From: Stercorarius parasiticus
Taxonomy: Eukaryota; Chordata; Aves; Charadriiformes; Stercorariidae
Assembly (NCBI GenBank): GCA_013396915.1
Contig: VWZL01003401.1
Coordinates: 1,073,898 to 1,137,897 of the forward strand
DNA: 64,000 nucleotides
Direction of reading: 5' to 3'
Shown: in pieces, positions 42,301-56,900 of the stretch
How positions within the stretch are numbered: the first letter of the stretch is position 1
Layout of the letters: each line of letters opens with the position of its first letter
Translations under genes and position numbers: made by a program
Notes under the pieces: model-generated
The model's database searches: none
What the model saw: only the letters and a program-made list of their open reading frames with translations
Told to the model about the DNA's origin: nothing

Positions 42301-44892
42301 TGCCAACGGACTTAGGGAACAATAAAATCCAGCTTCTCCTATGTAGCCTCTGCAAGTGTCACCTGTGCTCTGATAAATGGTGACAATGGACTGCCTGTTG
42401 ACAACAGCTAGATACAGGCCGCAGCCACCCTTAACAAAAAATTGGGGGTTTGGTCCTCACCTTATACCATAACTGGCTTGCTTTGAAGGCTACAAGCAAA
42501 CAGAGCCCCGTTGCAATAAACACTGTACAAGGAAATCAAAAAAAGAACCTGCCCCTCAAAAGAGCTTGCAACTATTGTGCATCCATCCAAAAAACCCCAT
42601 AAAAACAACCAAAAACCCACCCCAGGATAATAAGCTATTGTGAACAAGAGCTGCCTTTTTGCTTTGTATCCACAGCACTGGAAACATAAGAGCCTGAATG
42701 ATCTACTCTCAATTGCAAACAATGGAAACACGCTGAATCACTAAAACCAAACCTTCAATAGGCAAAATGCAGCCTTGTCACTAAGACAAACTGCTAATAG
42801 CAACAATGAGGCCTGGAACAGCTTGTGTGGAGCCAAACTGGCTCTCGTACTTCAGCTGAAGTTCATCCAAAGTTGAACAGGGAAGTCTCCAGATGGTCAC
42901 TGCAACTGGGGCTAGAAGGGGGGCGGGGAGGGAGCATTATGTTCCTTTCTTGTTCATACACAAAGTGTAGAATTTTGTTTAATGCTTAAAATTAAGACTT
43001 ACCCCTAGAGGAGTGAACAGGATAAACCATGAAGGAAAATTCTGGCATCACTTAAACAGGGAAGAAGTTACCACTTTAAAAAGATACTGTAGTCATAGCA
43101 CTTTGGCAGTTATTAACTCAAAAAAACAAGGGGGGAAAGCACAACTATGTTGCAAAGTTTATGCTGTGCTTTTTTCATACAGCATGTAAAACAGTGTCAT
43201 TTCTTTTATAGAGGAAAAGTTCACAGTATTTAAACAGATAAACCACAAAATCCTCTATTGCAGCCCCTGTCAGGAACGTGACAGGCAGGGGGATGTCCCT
43301 GTTGTTGAACTGAGCTGTAAGTTACACTTCATTCTGGGTCTTCCATTTCGGGCCGTATTTGTGTCTGTCCCCTGTGCTACACAATCACGCTGATAATGCA
43401 GACTTTGCCGATACAGCCTGGCTCAGGGAGAGCACGAAACATCTCAGAAAGATTTTCAGAGGGAGGCATTGGCTCTGAGTTAATCTGCCAGCTCCCAAGG
43501 ACACCAGCTTGCCTGCTGGGCTCCATCAGCTTGGTCACACAAGTAGTCAGATAATATATTTAGGAGAAAAAGCTGCCCCTGAGAGGGCAGCCCACTACAC
43601 ACCAGGGCAAAGGCTGTCCTTGGGGAGACCCGAGGGCAGACCTGGTGCCTCTCCAGAAGTATTGACCATAGGAAAGTTAATACCAAGTTTAGGAGAGAGG
43701 CATTTCTCAGGACTGTTTTTTTAATAGATCTGTACTTACAGTTTTCAAGCATAGCAATGATAGTGACTTTTTAGGTTTCTGAGCTTCTGAGGACTCAATG
43801 ATAAATTTGTGTTTCTTCATTTCCCATCCCACTCTTGAATATTGAATCAATCACAAGGTTTGAAGCACCCATAGCAGCATGCACACGGTGAGTGTGAGGA
43901 ATGCACAAAAGCCCTGAGGGCTATGTGAAACACTGGCTATGCAGTTGAGGTGATAACACATCCCAAGGCATGGGGTCTGCCCTGGGTAACATGCCGAAAC
44001 ATCCTCAGGTAGGAGCAAACAAGAACCCACCTCTGCTCGTGCCTGTTTGATTTGGGACTTACAGCGTCCAGTTGACAGAATCACCCTCAAAGCCAAAGAA
44101 ACCTTCACTCTGTGTTGTAGCCAACACTGCTGCACACCTTTGCTGTGAGACCTTCTCACCTGAGGGCAGCCCAGCAGGACCGCAGCACATCCAGGCAGGA
44201 GGGACACCCTCACACAGCGAGCAAAGGGGCCGTACTGATCTGCAGCCAAAGGGAGAGGAGATTGTGCCTCCTAATATCTCTCCTGGGGGAGGAACTCAGT
44301 GAAACACACTATTCTCAGACAAAAATACTCTTTGTTTTGTCCCCAGAACATTTACTGAGATGTTGCAGGCGCCGAGTTTATTTCTCCCACCTGGCATGTT
44401 TTTCTTGAAAATCAGATTCCTCTTTTCTAGTACATGCTACAAGAGGAAAGGATGGCGGTGGGGCACTTGGAGCATGCCTTAAGAAATGAGGGGAGGCAAA
44501 ATGGAACGCCAAAGGAGAAAACTACTTTTGCAAGCAAGTCAGCAAAATACCCTAATGCATTTATTCTTCAAGCACAGTTACATTTGCGAACAGCCTGATG
44601 AGAGGGAGGTGTGTTGCTCCAGTTCCATCATCTCAGTGAGACCGAATTGGAGCGCTGAAGTATTAGGACGTGACCTAACATGCTTCGAACCTGGTGAAAA
44701 ACAGACTTCAGCTGAACTTGCACTGAACTAGCGCCCTAACTGAAAATGAAGGAGATAATTATTTTCCTTTCTTCTTTAAAAGTGAGACCCTGAGACAAGT
44801 TATGGCATAGAGGAGCTTTAGGGAACTGTTGCTCTTCTCTGTGCAACCTTTGCGCTTCTCATGTAGAGCATCTCTGACTCCTGCTCTTCCAG
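42301..44892. other. intergenic, no gene seen
   Basis: Unassigned sequence with scattered short open frames on both strands. No repeat family or conserved domain recognised. Confidence 0.6.
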
Positions 44893-44997
44893 TCTGACAC
44901 TTCATTGCCACTAAATGTAGGAGGTTTTTTTGTGGGTGTATGGTTGGACTCGATGATTTCAAAGGTCCTTTCCAACCATGAAGATTCTATGATTCTA
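44893..44997 (+). mobile_element. CR1 LINE 3'-end fragment
   Basis: Contains GGTTTTTTTGTGGGTGTATGG, then TTGGACTCGATGATTTCAAAG, then GTCCTTTCCAACCATGAAGA, ending in ATTCTATGATTCT. It shares the GTGTATGGTTGGACTCGATGAT block with the minus-strand copy at 62,868, so both belong to one CR1 subfamily distinct from the 39-42 kb copies. Confidence 0.85.
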
Positions 44998-47900
44998 AAT
45001 TTATTCCATTTAAAAACAAGATCTCTTAATGAATTTGGCCAATAAACATAGAATTCATTTATAGACCAGAGATGGTGGAGGAAACCTTTCGAAAGTGAAA
45101 CCTGGTTCTACTTACTGTAAATGGAATGGACGTGCTGTTGTCAAGAAGGCACCTCAGTAAACATAGTAATGTGCATGTTTGCCTAACAAAGGTGTCCAAA
45201 ACTTTCTTCTCCTGCCATTCTTCACTCTGAAAGCACAGACGTTCCCTAAACTGTTGCCTGTGGCTTTCAAACTCACTAAACAAACACCACATTTCCATGC
45301 AGTATAGTATTACTAGAGTGAATGTGCTATTGAATTAGCAACACTTTGAAGCCATTTTAGAGCGTATTTCAATCTTATTTAAGATATGAGAATTTAACTC
45401 GTCTCAAACTCCAGTTCTTATAGTCAGAAATTGCTATCATTGCCTTAAGTATCAGTTAGCACAATGGATGGGTGGGCGACAGGAAGACTAAATACTGCTT
45501 AATTATTCTGTTGATCTACTCCATTTTTAAGACCTGCTGCAAGCACTAACCTTTATCTGTAATTACCATTAAGGAACATTGGCAAGAAACAGTTCTGAAA
45601 AATTATGAACTCTCTGAACATGAAGATGAAATCTGAAAATTAGCTTCATTATTCATGAATAGCCTTTGGAGATAGCTACCGGTTTCTATAAGGCTGACAT
45701 TGTCAGGTCCCTACCCATATGCCACTTTTAGAGCATCTGTTATATTTTTCTATTTTTCAATATATTAATCTTTACCAGTAGGTAGGAGGCGCCAGTTTTA
45801 TCTGCTTTACTGAGGAAGAGCAGCTGCACGAGAAACTGAAGATATAATTTTCATACTGATCTTTTTCAGAACTGACTTGGCTCTGTGCTCATGGCACCCC
45901 TTCTGAAAGCTTGATCAGCCATCAGACTTGAGGTTGCCTTCCAGGAGCCTCGTGAAACATTGCAAGGGTAAGACCAATACTTGCATCACTTTGTGATAAA
46001 TAATTTCTCTTACTATTCTGCTGAAGCAGGTCATATTTACTTGTATGCTGATTTTGTATCATTATTACTTTCTACGCAAGTGTCAAGTACCATGCAAGAA
46101 AAAAAAATCACTCTATGACTCTAAATATATGATAGCAACATTGTTTTTATCAGCCACCTTTTACAAGCACATTACAAAGCTCTCAGATTAGTTTGATGGG
46201 AAGCTTTTTTCTGTCAGTTGTTGACACTCATTATATTGTTTTCAAAGCATTGTCAGTCCGGTGTCATGGTTTCTATTATTTTTCCCGTGACTTATGATTG
46301 GCTGTGTCCATTGAAATGCTAACAGGTTAAACATGTTAGCTTCCTCCCCTCTTTCCTTGGGGCTTCCCCGGTGCCATAAACACTCCCAACACCCTCTTGG
46401 GTCCCCTCAGTTTCGTGGAGGGAAGTTACATGCTTTCAAAAGTTCAGCTGCCATATAACATTCTCCCAAATTATTACTGGAGGGGAAAATATCCTACAGT
46501 CATACAACAGGGCTATAACATACCTGTTTTGTATCTATAAATATCTTCAAGTCCTTTCTCTGCTGTTAGTTGCAAGGCTTTCATTTCACCAACGGCGCTG
46601 GTAGGCTCAGAAGGGAAGGTCGATTTTTATTCTTAAAAAGCTCAGGGCTCAAGTGTTTAATACCGTACCTTATCTCAAGTGTTTAGTACCTCATCCTATA
46701 AGAGTTGCATCAGCTTGTCCAGTTAGACATTTCTGTCTTACATTTGTCACTCTCGGCTTCCCATTCTTCCGTTTATTATATATTCACAGAGAGGAGGATT
46801 ATTATTTTAACAGCTCCCTCTCAGCCAGGATGATGTTGTTTTTTTTCTCAAAACTAATGTACCCTTATTTTTTCCCAGTTACGGCTTATTAGGCAACCTG
46901 TAAAATATTCTTAGATGTTTTCCAATTATCATTTACATTTTTCCCCCCAACTGACTTAGTTCAGAATTGTTTTCTGCTTTGTGAAATTGTATCAGCTAAA
47001 GCTACTGATTTGCATTTTTTTTGCCTTCAACAAGCGTAATCAAGTTATGAACATTTTTATTTCTTTATTGTACCTCTAATTTTTAGTACTGTGGTACCTC
47101 CCCTCTGCTGAGGCAGAAGTCTAGTCTAGAGTTTCCCCGGTCTCTGATGCAATACTTTTTAAGCAAGAAAATTAAGACTTTTATTTAGTGATTCTGAAAG
47201 TGCTTCAGTGCTGGCAACAGGAGACTGCCAGCATATATCTTTTGGATTAACATCTTCCAGAAAAATGCAACTTTCTTTTTCCTCCTATACATTATAGATA
47301 GTAACTGAAGGAGCTAGTCATCTCTTCCTCCATAAAATCGGCTGCTCTCTCACAGACAGAAACTCATACTCCATTTTGCACATTTCATGGTGGGAAATCA
47401 ATCCATGAGACCATTTCTTTGTCATTTGTCGCTAGTAAATAAATCATGCTTTTTTTTTTTTGTGATAGTATGCCATTTCTCATCCCCTTCTGTCCACTAA
47501 ACCTTTCTTAAGAGATTATAATCAGTGATTTAAAGATTTCAGTCACCAGAAATTCCCCATCAACTTCCAGCAATGCCATCTATATAGAATTTATGCTCAT
47601 AAATGAGCAATCCCAGTTCCTCTATTTATTATCTGGGACCCTCTCATTGGTTTAAGCAGCTAAATAATTTCTCCTTATCTTGTCCTTGGGCATTTGGGTT
47701 GGTTTTATTCACCCTGGCATGGCTTGGGGTTAAACGGGTGCTCATTTGTTTCCCCTTTTCTCTTTTTCCTAGTGCTGGGGTTGCCGGAGGTCCCACGCTC
47801 CCTGCTGACAGTCCCTTTATCACAAAGGGCAGAAGCAGCAGAGTTTCACCCGGCCAGCTCAGGGTCTGCCCGTTCACCAGAAACTCTCTGAGAAGAGCCT

Positions 47901-50900
47901 TCCTTCTCCTTCTTGGCCAAACAAATTTATGCCTGCAGCCTTTCTTAGGCGTGCACAAGTGGTTTCTGTCATTACTCCAGTCAATACTTGGCCATGCGTT
48001 GCTTTGCCTCTCCCTCCCCCCTTAAAAATAAAACAACCAAAACATTGCCCCATGAGTAGTTTTGCACATCAGAGGACAGTAGACAGGCACGAACCTTTAA
48101 AACAAAAATAATTCTTCACGTGTATCCACATCCTTGCTCTTAGCTTTTATTGTTTTATAGGAAATGTGGGGTTAAAAATATCAGAGGTCAGTTAAAGGTT
48201 GAAGTTGTTTTACTGCACGTAAATACAGGCATTAATGATGCAGTCCCATCCTTTGATTTTTTTGTATGATACAAAATTTCATCGAGATGGTTATCCTGAA
48301 CAAATAAGCAAAACCACAGAAGCCCATTCTTGAAATCAGTGCTGTGTCTTATCAGAGATGTATTGGACACTGAATGAGAACAGCTTCAGCAATCTCCTGT
48401 CAATGCCTTGCAAAATGGTCCTTTTATAGGATGTGCTGTAAAACAGGACCAATTATTCTTACAGACTGTAATATGAATCGTAGTGTAATTAGTGCTTAAC
48501 AGCAATAATGAAAGAAAGTGAGAAAAATAGTGAAATAAAAGAGAGAAAAAGCAATTTGTTCAAAGTAATTGCACTTCCACCTATTTATTTGATGTTTGAC
48601 ACTTTCAAACCTTGTCATCTTGCCAATACAGTAGCACAATGTTCTGCTGCTAGCCCTTTATGTTTCTTCGTAGAATAAGAATCCTAGCTACAGCACTCCC
48701 TTAGTCTCAGGAATGATTCCTTCCTAATCCAAATCTCCTAATAGCTCAGCATCTTATGCGGAGAGATCTTACATCATCTTGGGAGATCAAATAAGCAACT
48801 TTTCAGTTGCATGTCCTAAAGGAACTGTTGTCTATACAGCTACTTTAAAACCCAGGACGTTTTTTTCCTCCCACATCTGAAGTGTTTTCTTACTTAGGAG
48901 ATGTTTATTGCATTCTCTGTAACCACTTCTTACTCAATTTGCTTAGCCCAATACAAAATTCACATTTAATGACCTCCTCATTATTTCAAATGTCCAGAGG
49001 AACTTGATTCAATTCAAAGCCTATACTACTGCAAGAGTATTGTAGGTCTAAAAGATTTCCTTGCAAGTCTGTTGGAAGAAAGAAAAAGAATAACAAAACA
49101 AACTCAGACTAGAAAATAGCCACCAAGAACAAAGATAGAGGCTGCGTTAAGCATGGCTGAATGGCACCCAGGGTTTTATACTCTTTCATCAATACTCCAT
49201 GGAGCTCAGGATCCCCCAGTTCTCCAAAATGTAAGGGCTTGGGTTTGGATCTATGTCTCCAGATCTGTGGCTATGAAAACATGAAACAAGTGCAAATCTC
49301 TACAGCGTTAATTCCCACAGTTGGCAGCCGGACTAAATTAATGGTGTTCGGAAAGTGTGAGTTGCCTCACGCATTTCAATGGTGCTTGGTCTCCAGGCTG
49401 CGGACAACCATTTGGATAATTAGTTTTTTAGCTGTTTCATCACTGATCGTGCTACCAAAACCACTGAGAAAACGCATTCCTCTCTGTACGCCAGTTGCTT
49501 TCTAGCCAGTGGTCAAAACCCTCCAGAATCATCCTTCACAGTTCCTGTGGCTTATCGATGAACTGGCAACATGGACCTTTTAGATAGCACGAAACCCAGG
49601 CACAGCATAACACAATGAATATACAAAAAGCATGGGGAAAGCAAATGTATGAATGTATTCATTCACAACTATGCAGAAACTCACCAATTTTCAGAGCGGC
49701 TGCTTGGACTTTCCAGCCTGCCCTGCCCTCGTGTCACAGCAGCCTGGAACCTTGAAGCAACCTTGAGATTCTGCTTGTCACCAAGCATCCAGGTGTACCT
49801 GCCTTCTCTAAATTGGTCTGTCAGCAAAATAAATGATCAGCTTTACATTTTAATGAAATAGCTTATGCCTGAGTTGGGAAGGGTTCAATCGTTTTAGTTA
49901 GTGTGATTTAGTTGGGGGGGGGGATTGGTTTATTTGTTGTTGTGGTTTTTTTTGTTTTGTTTTGTTTTTAAATACAGTACATAACTTGTACATAAGTTTG
50001 TCTATATTTCCTTTTCCCCATGGGAACAGCCATGTACTACAGAGCACCTATACAGTGTTGTAGTAACCATGTCTGTATCTGTGGTTGTGTAAGGAGCAGA
50101 CAACCTGCAAAAAGGCCAGTGCGCTGGTTGCTCTAACAAGGGCGATTACTTTTCTTTGCAAACTTTGCTCGCTATATGCTGTACCCACATTAAAGAGCTT
50201 GTGCCACTTCCTCTACCCTGACAGGCCATAGCAGAATAAGCTGTGCTCTGTAGGCATGTCTTAAGGAGCATGAAAGGTGAACCTAAAGCAGGTTCCAGGG
50301 TTCCTGCATTTTGGAGCTGCATTTTAAGCAACAGTTACTCCCTGCCTCCTCCATGGCCAACGCACAGACAGGGCAATGTCTTCCCTGAAGCTTTAAATGG
50401 TTTCCAAAGAGCTGCTCCCATCAGCCTGCCTTGCCCACATCCTTCACCAAAGTTACTAGGCACTGGTCAGACGAGGCAGCCTGCTGGCATGGGATGCAGC
50501 CAGTCCCTGGTAGCCGCCACGGATGCCATTCCTGAACTGGGAACATGGCCCTCTCAGCTCCATGTTCAGAGATCAGACCTGCCTGATGGCCACAGCTCTG
50601 CACTCCCCTTCCAGTGCCACCAGTAACCCCGGCAGCAGCCCTGTGCTGCAGCCTCCCTTTGCTCCAGGGCTGTGCGTTCTGGGTAAAGCCGTGACCCCAT
50701 TGCAGCATCACTAGTCTCCAAGCCCCGGGTCCTTCCCCGGGGGTGCAGGGGTGGAGACATACCAGTTCCTGTGTTCTTGTGCCCGGGCAGTCCTCATCGC
50801 GTTCTCCTGCACGTGATCGGTTGTGCAAACATTTTGCCCTTCCATATCGAATAACCTGACCTAAGGTGTCTCACATGATGGGACGCAAGGAAACTGAGAA

Positions 50901-53900
50901 GCCTGAATTGCTATGGTTTCACCTTTCTAAAGTGAAGCACCTGAACCAACAACATTTTTATGCTTCTGAATGCCTGGGGACCTGCATTTTTTGATCATCC
51001 CTCTGAAAATATGCAGTGGGACTGTTTTTCACAGAAACAGAGAACAAAAAAGACTGACACCGAAACAGAAATATTAATATTGAGAGCATACACATAAGAT
51101 TTGAAGGAGCAGAGGGAGAAGGTCTTTCTGAAAATACCATGCAGATACCTTCTGATTACCTCCAGACTAAGGTCCCAAAGCCACATTGACGTGTGAAACA
51201 TCCCATCCTACCGGCGAATAGAGTAACATCCCTAAAACGCCCACGGCATGCTGCAAACTAAGCAAAACTGAGCTGCTGACTTTGTGAACGTGCACTCAAT
51301 GTGATGTAATTATCATATCATTTTGCAGTGTACCATCAAGAATTTGAGCAGGAAGAGCTTCGTCCTCTCTGCTGTGCAACTGAAAAGCCAACAAAATACA
51401 TCATTCACCTTCACCATGCAGCACTGGCACTGTGAGTTTTAAAGTAACAATGACTAAAGGGAGTAATGCTTATTTATTCTTGAATCAGTGCTTCACATTT
51501 ACTTGGATTCAGGGAAGAAATAATGCCTTTAATCTTCCAGCAGTTCGCCCAACTAAAAAAATATAAATATACTGGAGATATTTTTGAGAGTGTAAAACTG
51601 AAATGTGCTTTCTTGCCACCTCTGATTCTGTTCTCAGCTATAAACCAAAGAATCAGAATATTAGGACTGTGATTATTGTATGATGGTATTTTTATCCAAG
51701 GCAGGAGCTGAAGTTCCTTGCTCCCATCACCCTGCTGTATTGCTGACATTCTCGATACCTGAGCAGCCGTGATGTGTTGCCAATTTTAAAACAGTAGCTG
51801 GCTGTTTATATCTCAAAAACATGTAGTTTTCTCTCCGAAAATGCATCTTCTGGAAGTCCAGGATGGCCATAAAAGTTAAGCCTGGTTGAACAATGGTTTT
51901 CAAAGGAGATATTGTGCAGTTTCCAGTACTGCCTTCCCATCCCAGTCTCAAGGAAAAGAGATGTAATGAGAACTGGCTGCTTTTTGGGACCACCAACAGC
52001 TACTTTAGGGAGACAGCATAGATACAGAAAAGTGAGAAATGAGTAGTTAAATAAATTCATTAGGAGCTACTCGCTACTCAACATTACCTTAAAATTCAGT
52101 CAAGTCCCTTTTCACATGCTAAAGCTTGGATTTAGGACCTCAGGTTTAGGCTTCTGAGTTTGAAAGCTTTGACATTTGTTTTGGGCAAGAAAGATGCTGT
52201 CTTGAGCCCCTGTCATTGCACTGTAAGACTTTCCTCTCGCATCCCAGGACCTATCCAGGTTTGGGTTTCACTGCAAGACCCAGTGTCCTCCTGTCAGCTC
52301 TTCCTGCAGGCGCTGAAGCAGCTTTGACTCTCCATAAAGTGGACAGCAACTTGACCAAGGAGCTACATCAAGCTTATCTTAATTTCATTTGAATTAGCAC
52401 TTCATTGCTAATTAGTAGCTGCTGCAGTAAGTTCAACAGTCACCATTTGCTGCTTTCTTGCAGTCCTCCACACATCCGTTGCTATACTTGCTGCTGTACC
52501 CCCAGCAGAAAGAGGCCATTTTCACAGGAGAGCTGCCTCTGCCTGTGTCCCACATGAGGGCTGCTCTCTCCATCACCAGCCTCTACTGTTTTAACCTTCA
52601 AAATCTTTGTCTGCCTGTTTCATGCTTCGAGTCCAGGCCGGTGCATGCAGACGTGCAGCTCGTGGGAAGCCGTACCTCCATAGCAAACAACAGGGCTGCT
52701 CTGTGAGTTGAGATGTGCTAAAGCTCGCACAGCAAAGGCTGGAAAACGTGCAGAGGTACCTACTGCCTCAGGCAGCTCGTGCAGCCTCTTTTCTTCCTCG
52801 TTGCTGTTACTGTCATTTCTTATGAAGGCAAAAAATTCTGGGACTGGAGCTTCCTCCTGTGGGGCTCCTGGACAAGCGCTCCACTCAAACACCCCCACGG
52901 CGCCCTGGGGCACCAGCCCCTTCCTTGCAACATGATGTCCACATCTCCCCACAGACACGTACACAGGCAGTGTGTCACACACATGTGTGCATTCATCAGG
53001 AAACACAACCATTAGCTGTTGCTGTCCCTACCATGAGATCCCAGCATGCATAGAGGGATGAAGAGATTTTGGCTTTCATTGAAACTAGCTGCTGTGGCAA
53101 AAAGGGCATTTGTGATTCACAGGAAAAGGAGAAGCATATATACAGTGGTGTTGTGACTACTGCCACTAAATGGGCTGTGTCAAATGTGTGCAGTGCTGCC
53201 AACGAGAAGATACTTTCCTTGCTGGTTGGAGTGTTTTCAGTCCCTGCTCAGACAGTGGCCACCATACCTTAATAGCCTTTGTCTTCTCTGAGCGTGCAAT
53301 GCAGGCTTACCAGATCTCCTAACAGGGCACTGTGGTTTTACCAGCCCATTACTGCAAAGGGACAGGTTCCCGGAAGAAAAGTTCAGCTACAACTAATACA
53401 AAGGTGTTGACCCTGGTCCAGGGACACCTGGGGCAATGCTGACCTCTCAGTGTGGCTGCTCTTACAGGCTTACATTTGCAACACATGTAATTCAAGTTCC
53501 CTTTGCATGTCCCCACACATTTGCCACCACCCGAACTCTGTTCCCAGTTTGCTACCGACTCTTGGAGGTCCCTCTGCCACCTTCTCTGGCTGCAATCCCT
53601 TCTGCCCAGGATGTCCAGCCCGTGCCCTGCCACCATCCCTCGGCTCTCCCACCTGAGTTGCGAGGGCGCAGCGGGGCTACTGCAGACCCTGGGTTAGGTG
53701 GCCCTAGGGAGACATGTGCCTTCCTGGCACAGGCACCATGTGGCATGACTGTCCACGGACATCCAGACAGGGCACGAGCTCCCACAGAGAGCCCGTCTCC
53801 CCTGGGAGCTGCGGCGCTGCCAATGTCACCTTACCCCTCGTTTCTTTTTACACGTCATTAACTGTTAAACAGGGAGAGAAAGCAGAAGTGAGTCCCGCTG

Positions 53901-56900
53901 CCCTGAGACCAGCAGAACGTCAAAAAGGGATTGCTACACATCGCCAATCCTCTGCTAAAGCGAGCGTAGGGGATATCTTTGCCAAAAATAAGCAAGAAGA
54001 AGGGCGAGAGTACTACTACAGAAAAAACCCTCCCTCGCCCTTTCTGGCTTTCTGGTGTGAATTGGGCTTTGGCAGCAAGTCCCTACTGACTGTGCCTGAC
54101 CGGGGCCCAGTGTGACTGTCCCCTGTGTGCTGGTGGCCGCCTGGAGGTGGCAGGACAGCGGGCATTGCTGGTGGGACTGGGGTGTCCAAATGGGAGAGCA
54201 GCTGCTGCCAGAGGGAGTTTGGAGACAGGCGCGGGCAGCCCGGCAGAGCTGCATGGTCAATAGCTGGCTCCATCTCAAGGTTTCTGGTGGACTGCAGTGA
54301 AGTCTCGAGGTACCTTTGCTGCCTCATATTCATCAAAAATTGGATTTTACGCCTTCTTGAAACCCTCTTGAGAACAGGGGAGTTTCCCTGCTGTAGTGGA
54401 TGGCTCTCTCCCCCCACACCCCCGCTGTTTTCAGTGCAGAACAGTTTCCAGTTTAATGTCCTGAGTGGGAATTTCCAGCCATAACTTGGCTGCACTTTTA
54501 GTGCGGCGAGCGAGCAGGCTGACTTGCAGCCACATGATTCGCTTTTGACATTGAACTGTTTGTTCTTTTTACATCCTGGCCACTTCTACCGTGCCTAAGC
54601 ATTGCTCATAAAACATAAGGGCTGGAAAACGTAACCTCCAAAAAGCTGCAGAGCTCTTTGGCTTGCACTTCTCAACAATTAGATCCTTTTCAACTCTGTT
54701 AATCTTTGTTTCCAAGGGTCTGTGTATCCCAAACACACCGTGCTGTTGTATTCTGGTCACACGGCTCATTTAGATGCGTGAGCGTGCGCTGTGCTGCACC
54801 CAGCTCCTTTCCTCTGGGCACCAGCAGCCTGTGATACAATCATATTGATCAAAAAAAGGTGAAACCAGGGGCATAGCCAGCTATCAGCCCTACCTGATCT
54901 GCAAGGACTGCTGATGACGGTTTTAGAAAGTCCTAGGCAGACCTTTCAGCAGCTCCCTTTGGTTTTAAGGCTATCAAAGGATGCAGGTACACCTGCAGGA
55001 GGTGTAGAGGAGCGGAGCAGGAGAAGCTGGGCTTTGCCATCTGCTTCAGTAATGCCTTATTCCCTCCTTTGAAGGCCAGCCAACATGCTGGGTTAATGCT
55101 GAGGGAGACAGTGCCACCTCAGCTTCACCTCCTCCCTGCACCTTTGGGATGGTGTGACCTCCTGGAGGCACCAGGAGGAAGCAGGCTCCGTGCTCTCCAG
55201 TGCGAGGGCTGCAGTCACAAGGAACTACCTGCCATTGCAAATAAATTGTTTTGGAAGTTTTTCTTTTGCAGTGGGCAAGAATCAGACATTGCCTCACGAA
55301 ATGAGCAAGGCACAATTCTTCTGGCACTATTCTGGGCTTAAATAAAGATGAGTTATAGCACCAAGCTTTGCGGAAAACATTGAGAAAAATGCTGATCAGG
55401 AAGTTTTGTGTAACTTCTTGGCAAAACTCAAGAAGGAAAGAATAGTTTAATTTTTATAGATTTATGGTTGCCTATAAGAAGGGGAAAGGCTTGATGTGGC
55501 TGTGGTTCAAATAACTAATTTTCAGTGAATTGTTTCTGCATCCTATATTTTATCTGATTGATCCCTATACGTACCTTGAGTCCTTCAGACAGAGTCTGTC
55601 CCCTCAGACACTGTGCCAGATTCAAGTATGAATATTCAGGAGGGAGAGAGAATATGATATAAATCCAAACTGAATTGAATTTCTGCTTCAGTGTAGCCTC
55701 CCATTAAGACCGCAGTGGCAGCAATTGCCAAAGTCCTTGTGTTACCCACACTACAGCCTGCAGCCAGTCTGAAGGCAAAAGCAACTTCTCCCGTCGCGTC
55801 TTTAAGCACTCCCCTGCCAGCATTAAAAGTCCTACAGCTGTAACATTGTATAACATGCTTATTTTGTTATTAGTTTTGAGCCACTGCTTAAAAAAGCCTG
55901 ACTGGTCGGCCAACAAATCCCTAAAGATCTCTACTATATTTTTGAACTTTTATATTAATATGCATGTTTGTTCTCATTAGAAAGAAAATTGTTCTCATTA
56001 CTGCCTACATTCAGTAAAAGATTAAATAAACCATAATAAATGAACTTTAATTTCCCCATTTATAAATCAATCACTGAACTTTCATTCATTCTGGCTCATT
56101 CTGGTGTTTTCAAAGAGGTTGCTCTTTTTCTGCCTTTGCAAGCTAGTTACTACTATAGTGTTATTGGGAATTAGCCTACAGTGTAGAGGAATGAAGACTT
56201 ACCTTGCCGTTGCCACTAGTTAAATGCAACAGAAAGAGCAACAATTTTGCACCAAGCACTAAAATAAACTCACCGAGTGAACTACTTGACTGCCGCAGCA
56301 GGCTACTAGGTATGACCTGAGAAAGTTATGGCCTCTCAGCTTAATTTCAAAATCCGAAGTGTCCAGAAAATCACAAGACAGCTAGAAGTTGACAGAACAC
56401 TGTCAGTAAAGCTAGTTGTCATCCGGTGAAGTGTGAGTGAAGCACAGGACCTGTTACCACAAATAAAACAAAAATACTTTAGAATGCATTTTAAAATTAA
56501 TGTGCTTGACCCAGTTACCTCATCTTTTTTTTTGGTGTGCTTTTTGAGAGTGAAACAAATCTGATCCTGAGGCAGCAGGCCGTGACTCTGAGAATGACAA
56601 CTTGCCAGAGACAGTGAGTATCTCAACACGAGATATTGACTGTCAGCCATAAGCACTTCTCTGCTTGAAATGAAAATCACACTAAGACAAGTTGCTTTAA
56701 GCAGGGCATGTGAGATTCCACATAACTCTGTGGCATATGTATTTCTTTTGATATTTAAGAGGTAGCTGAATTCATCCTGGTTATTCTGGCCCATCTCTGA
56801 TCCAGATGGCCATTAAAAGCTGGTTTAACAATTCTACTTTCCCTGGGAATAAGCCATTAGTGGTTACCCAATTCACGTCCAGAGGGTGGTGAGCACTTTT

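Noticed and set aside
54016..54495. 159-codon minus-strand frame in GC-rich intergenic DNA
   Set aside because: It overlaps equally long frames on the other strand and has no recognisable motif, so it is probably a composition effect.
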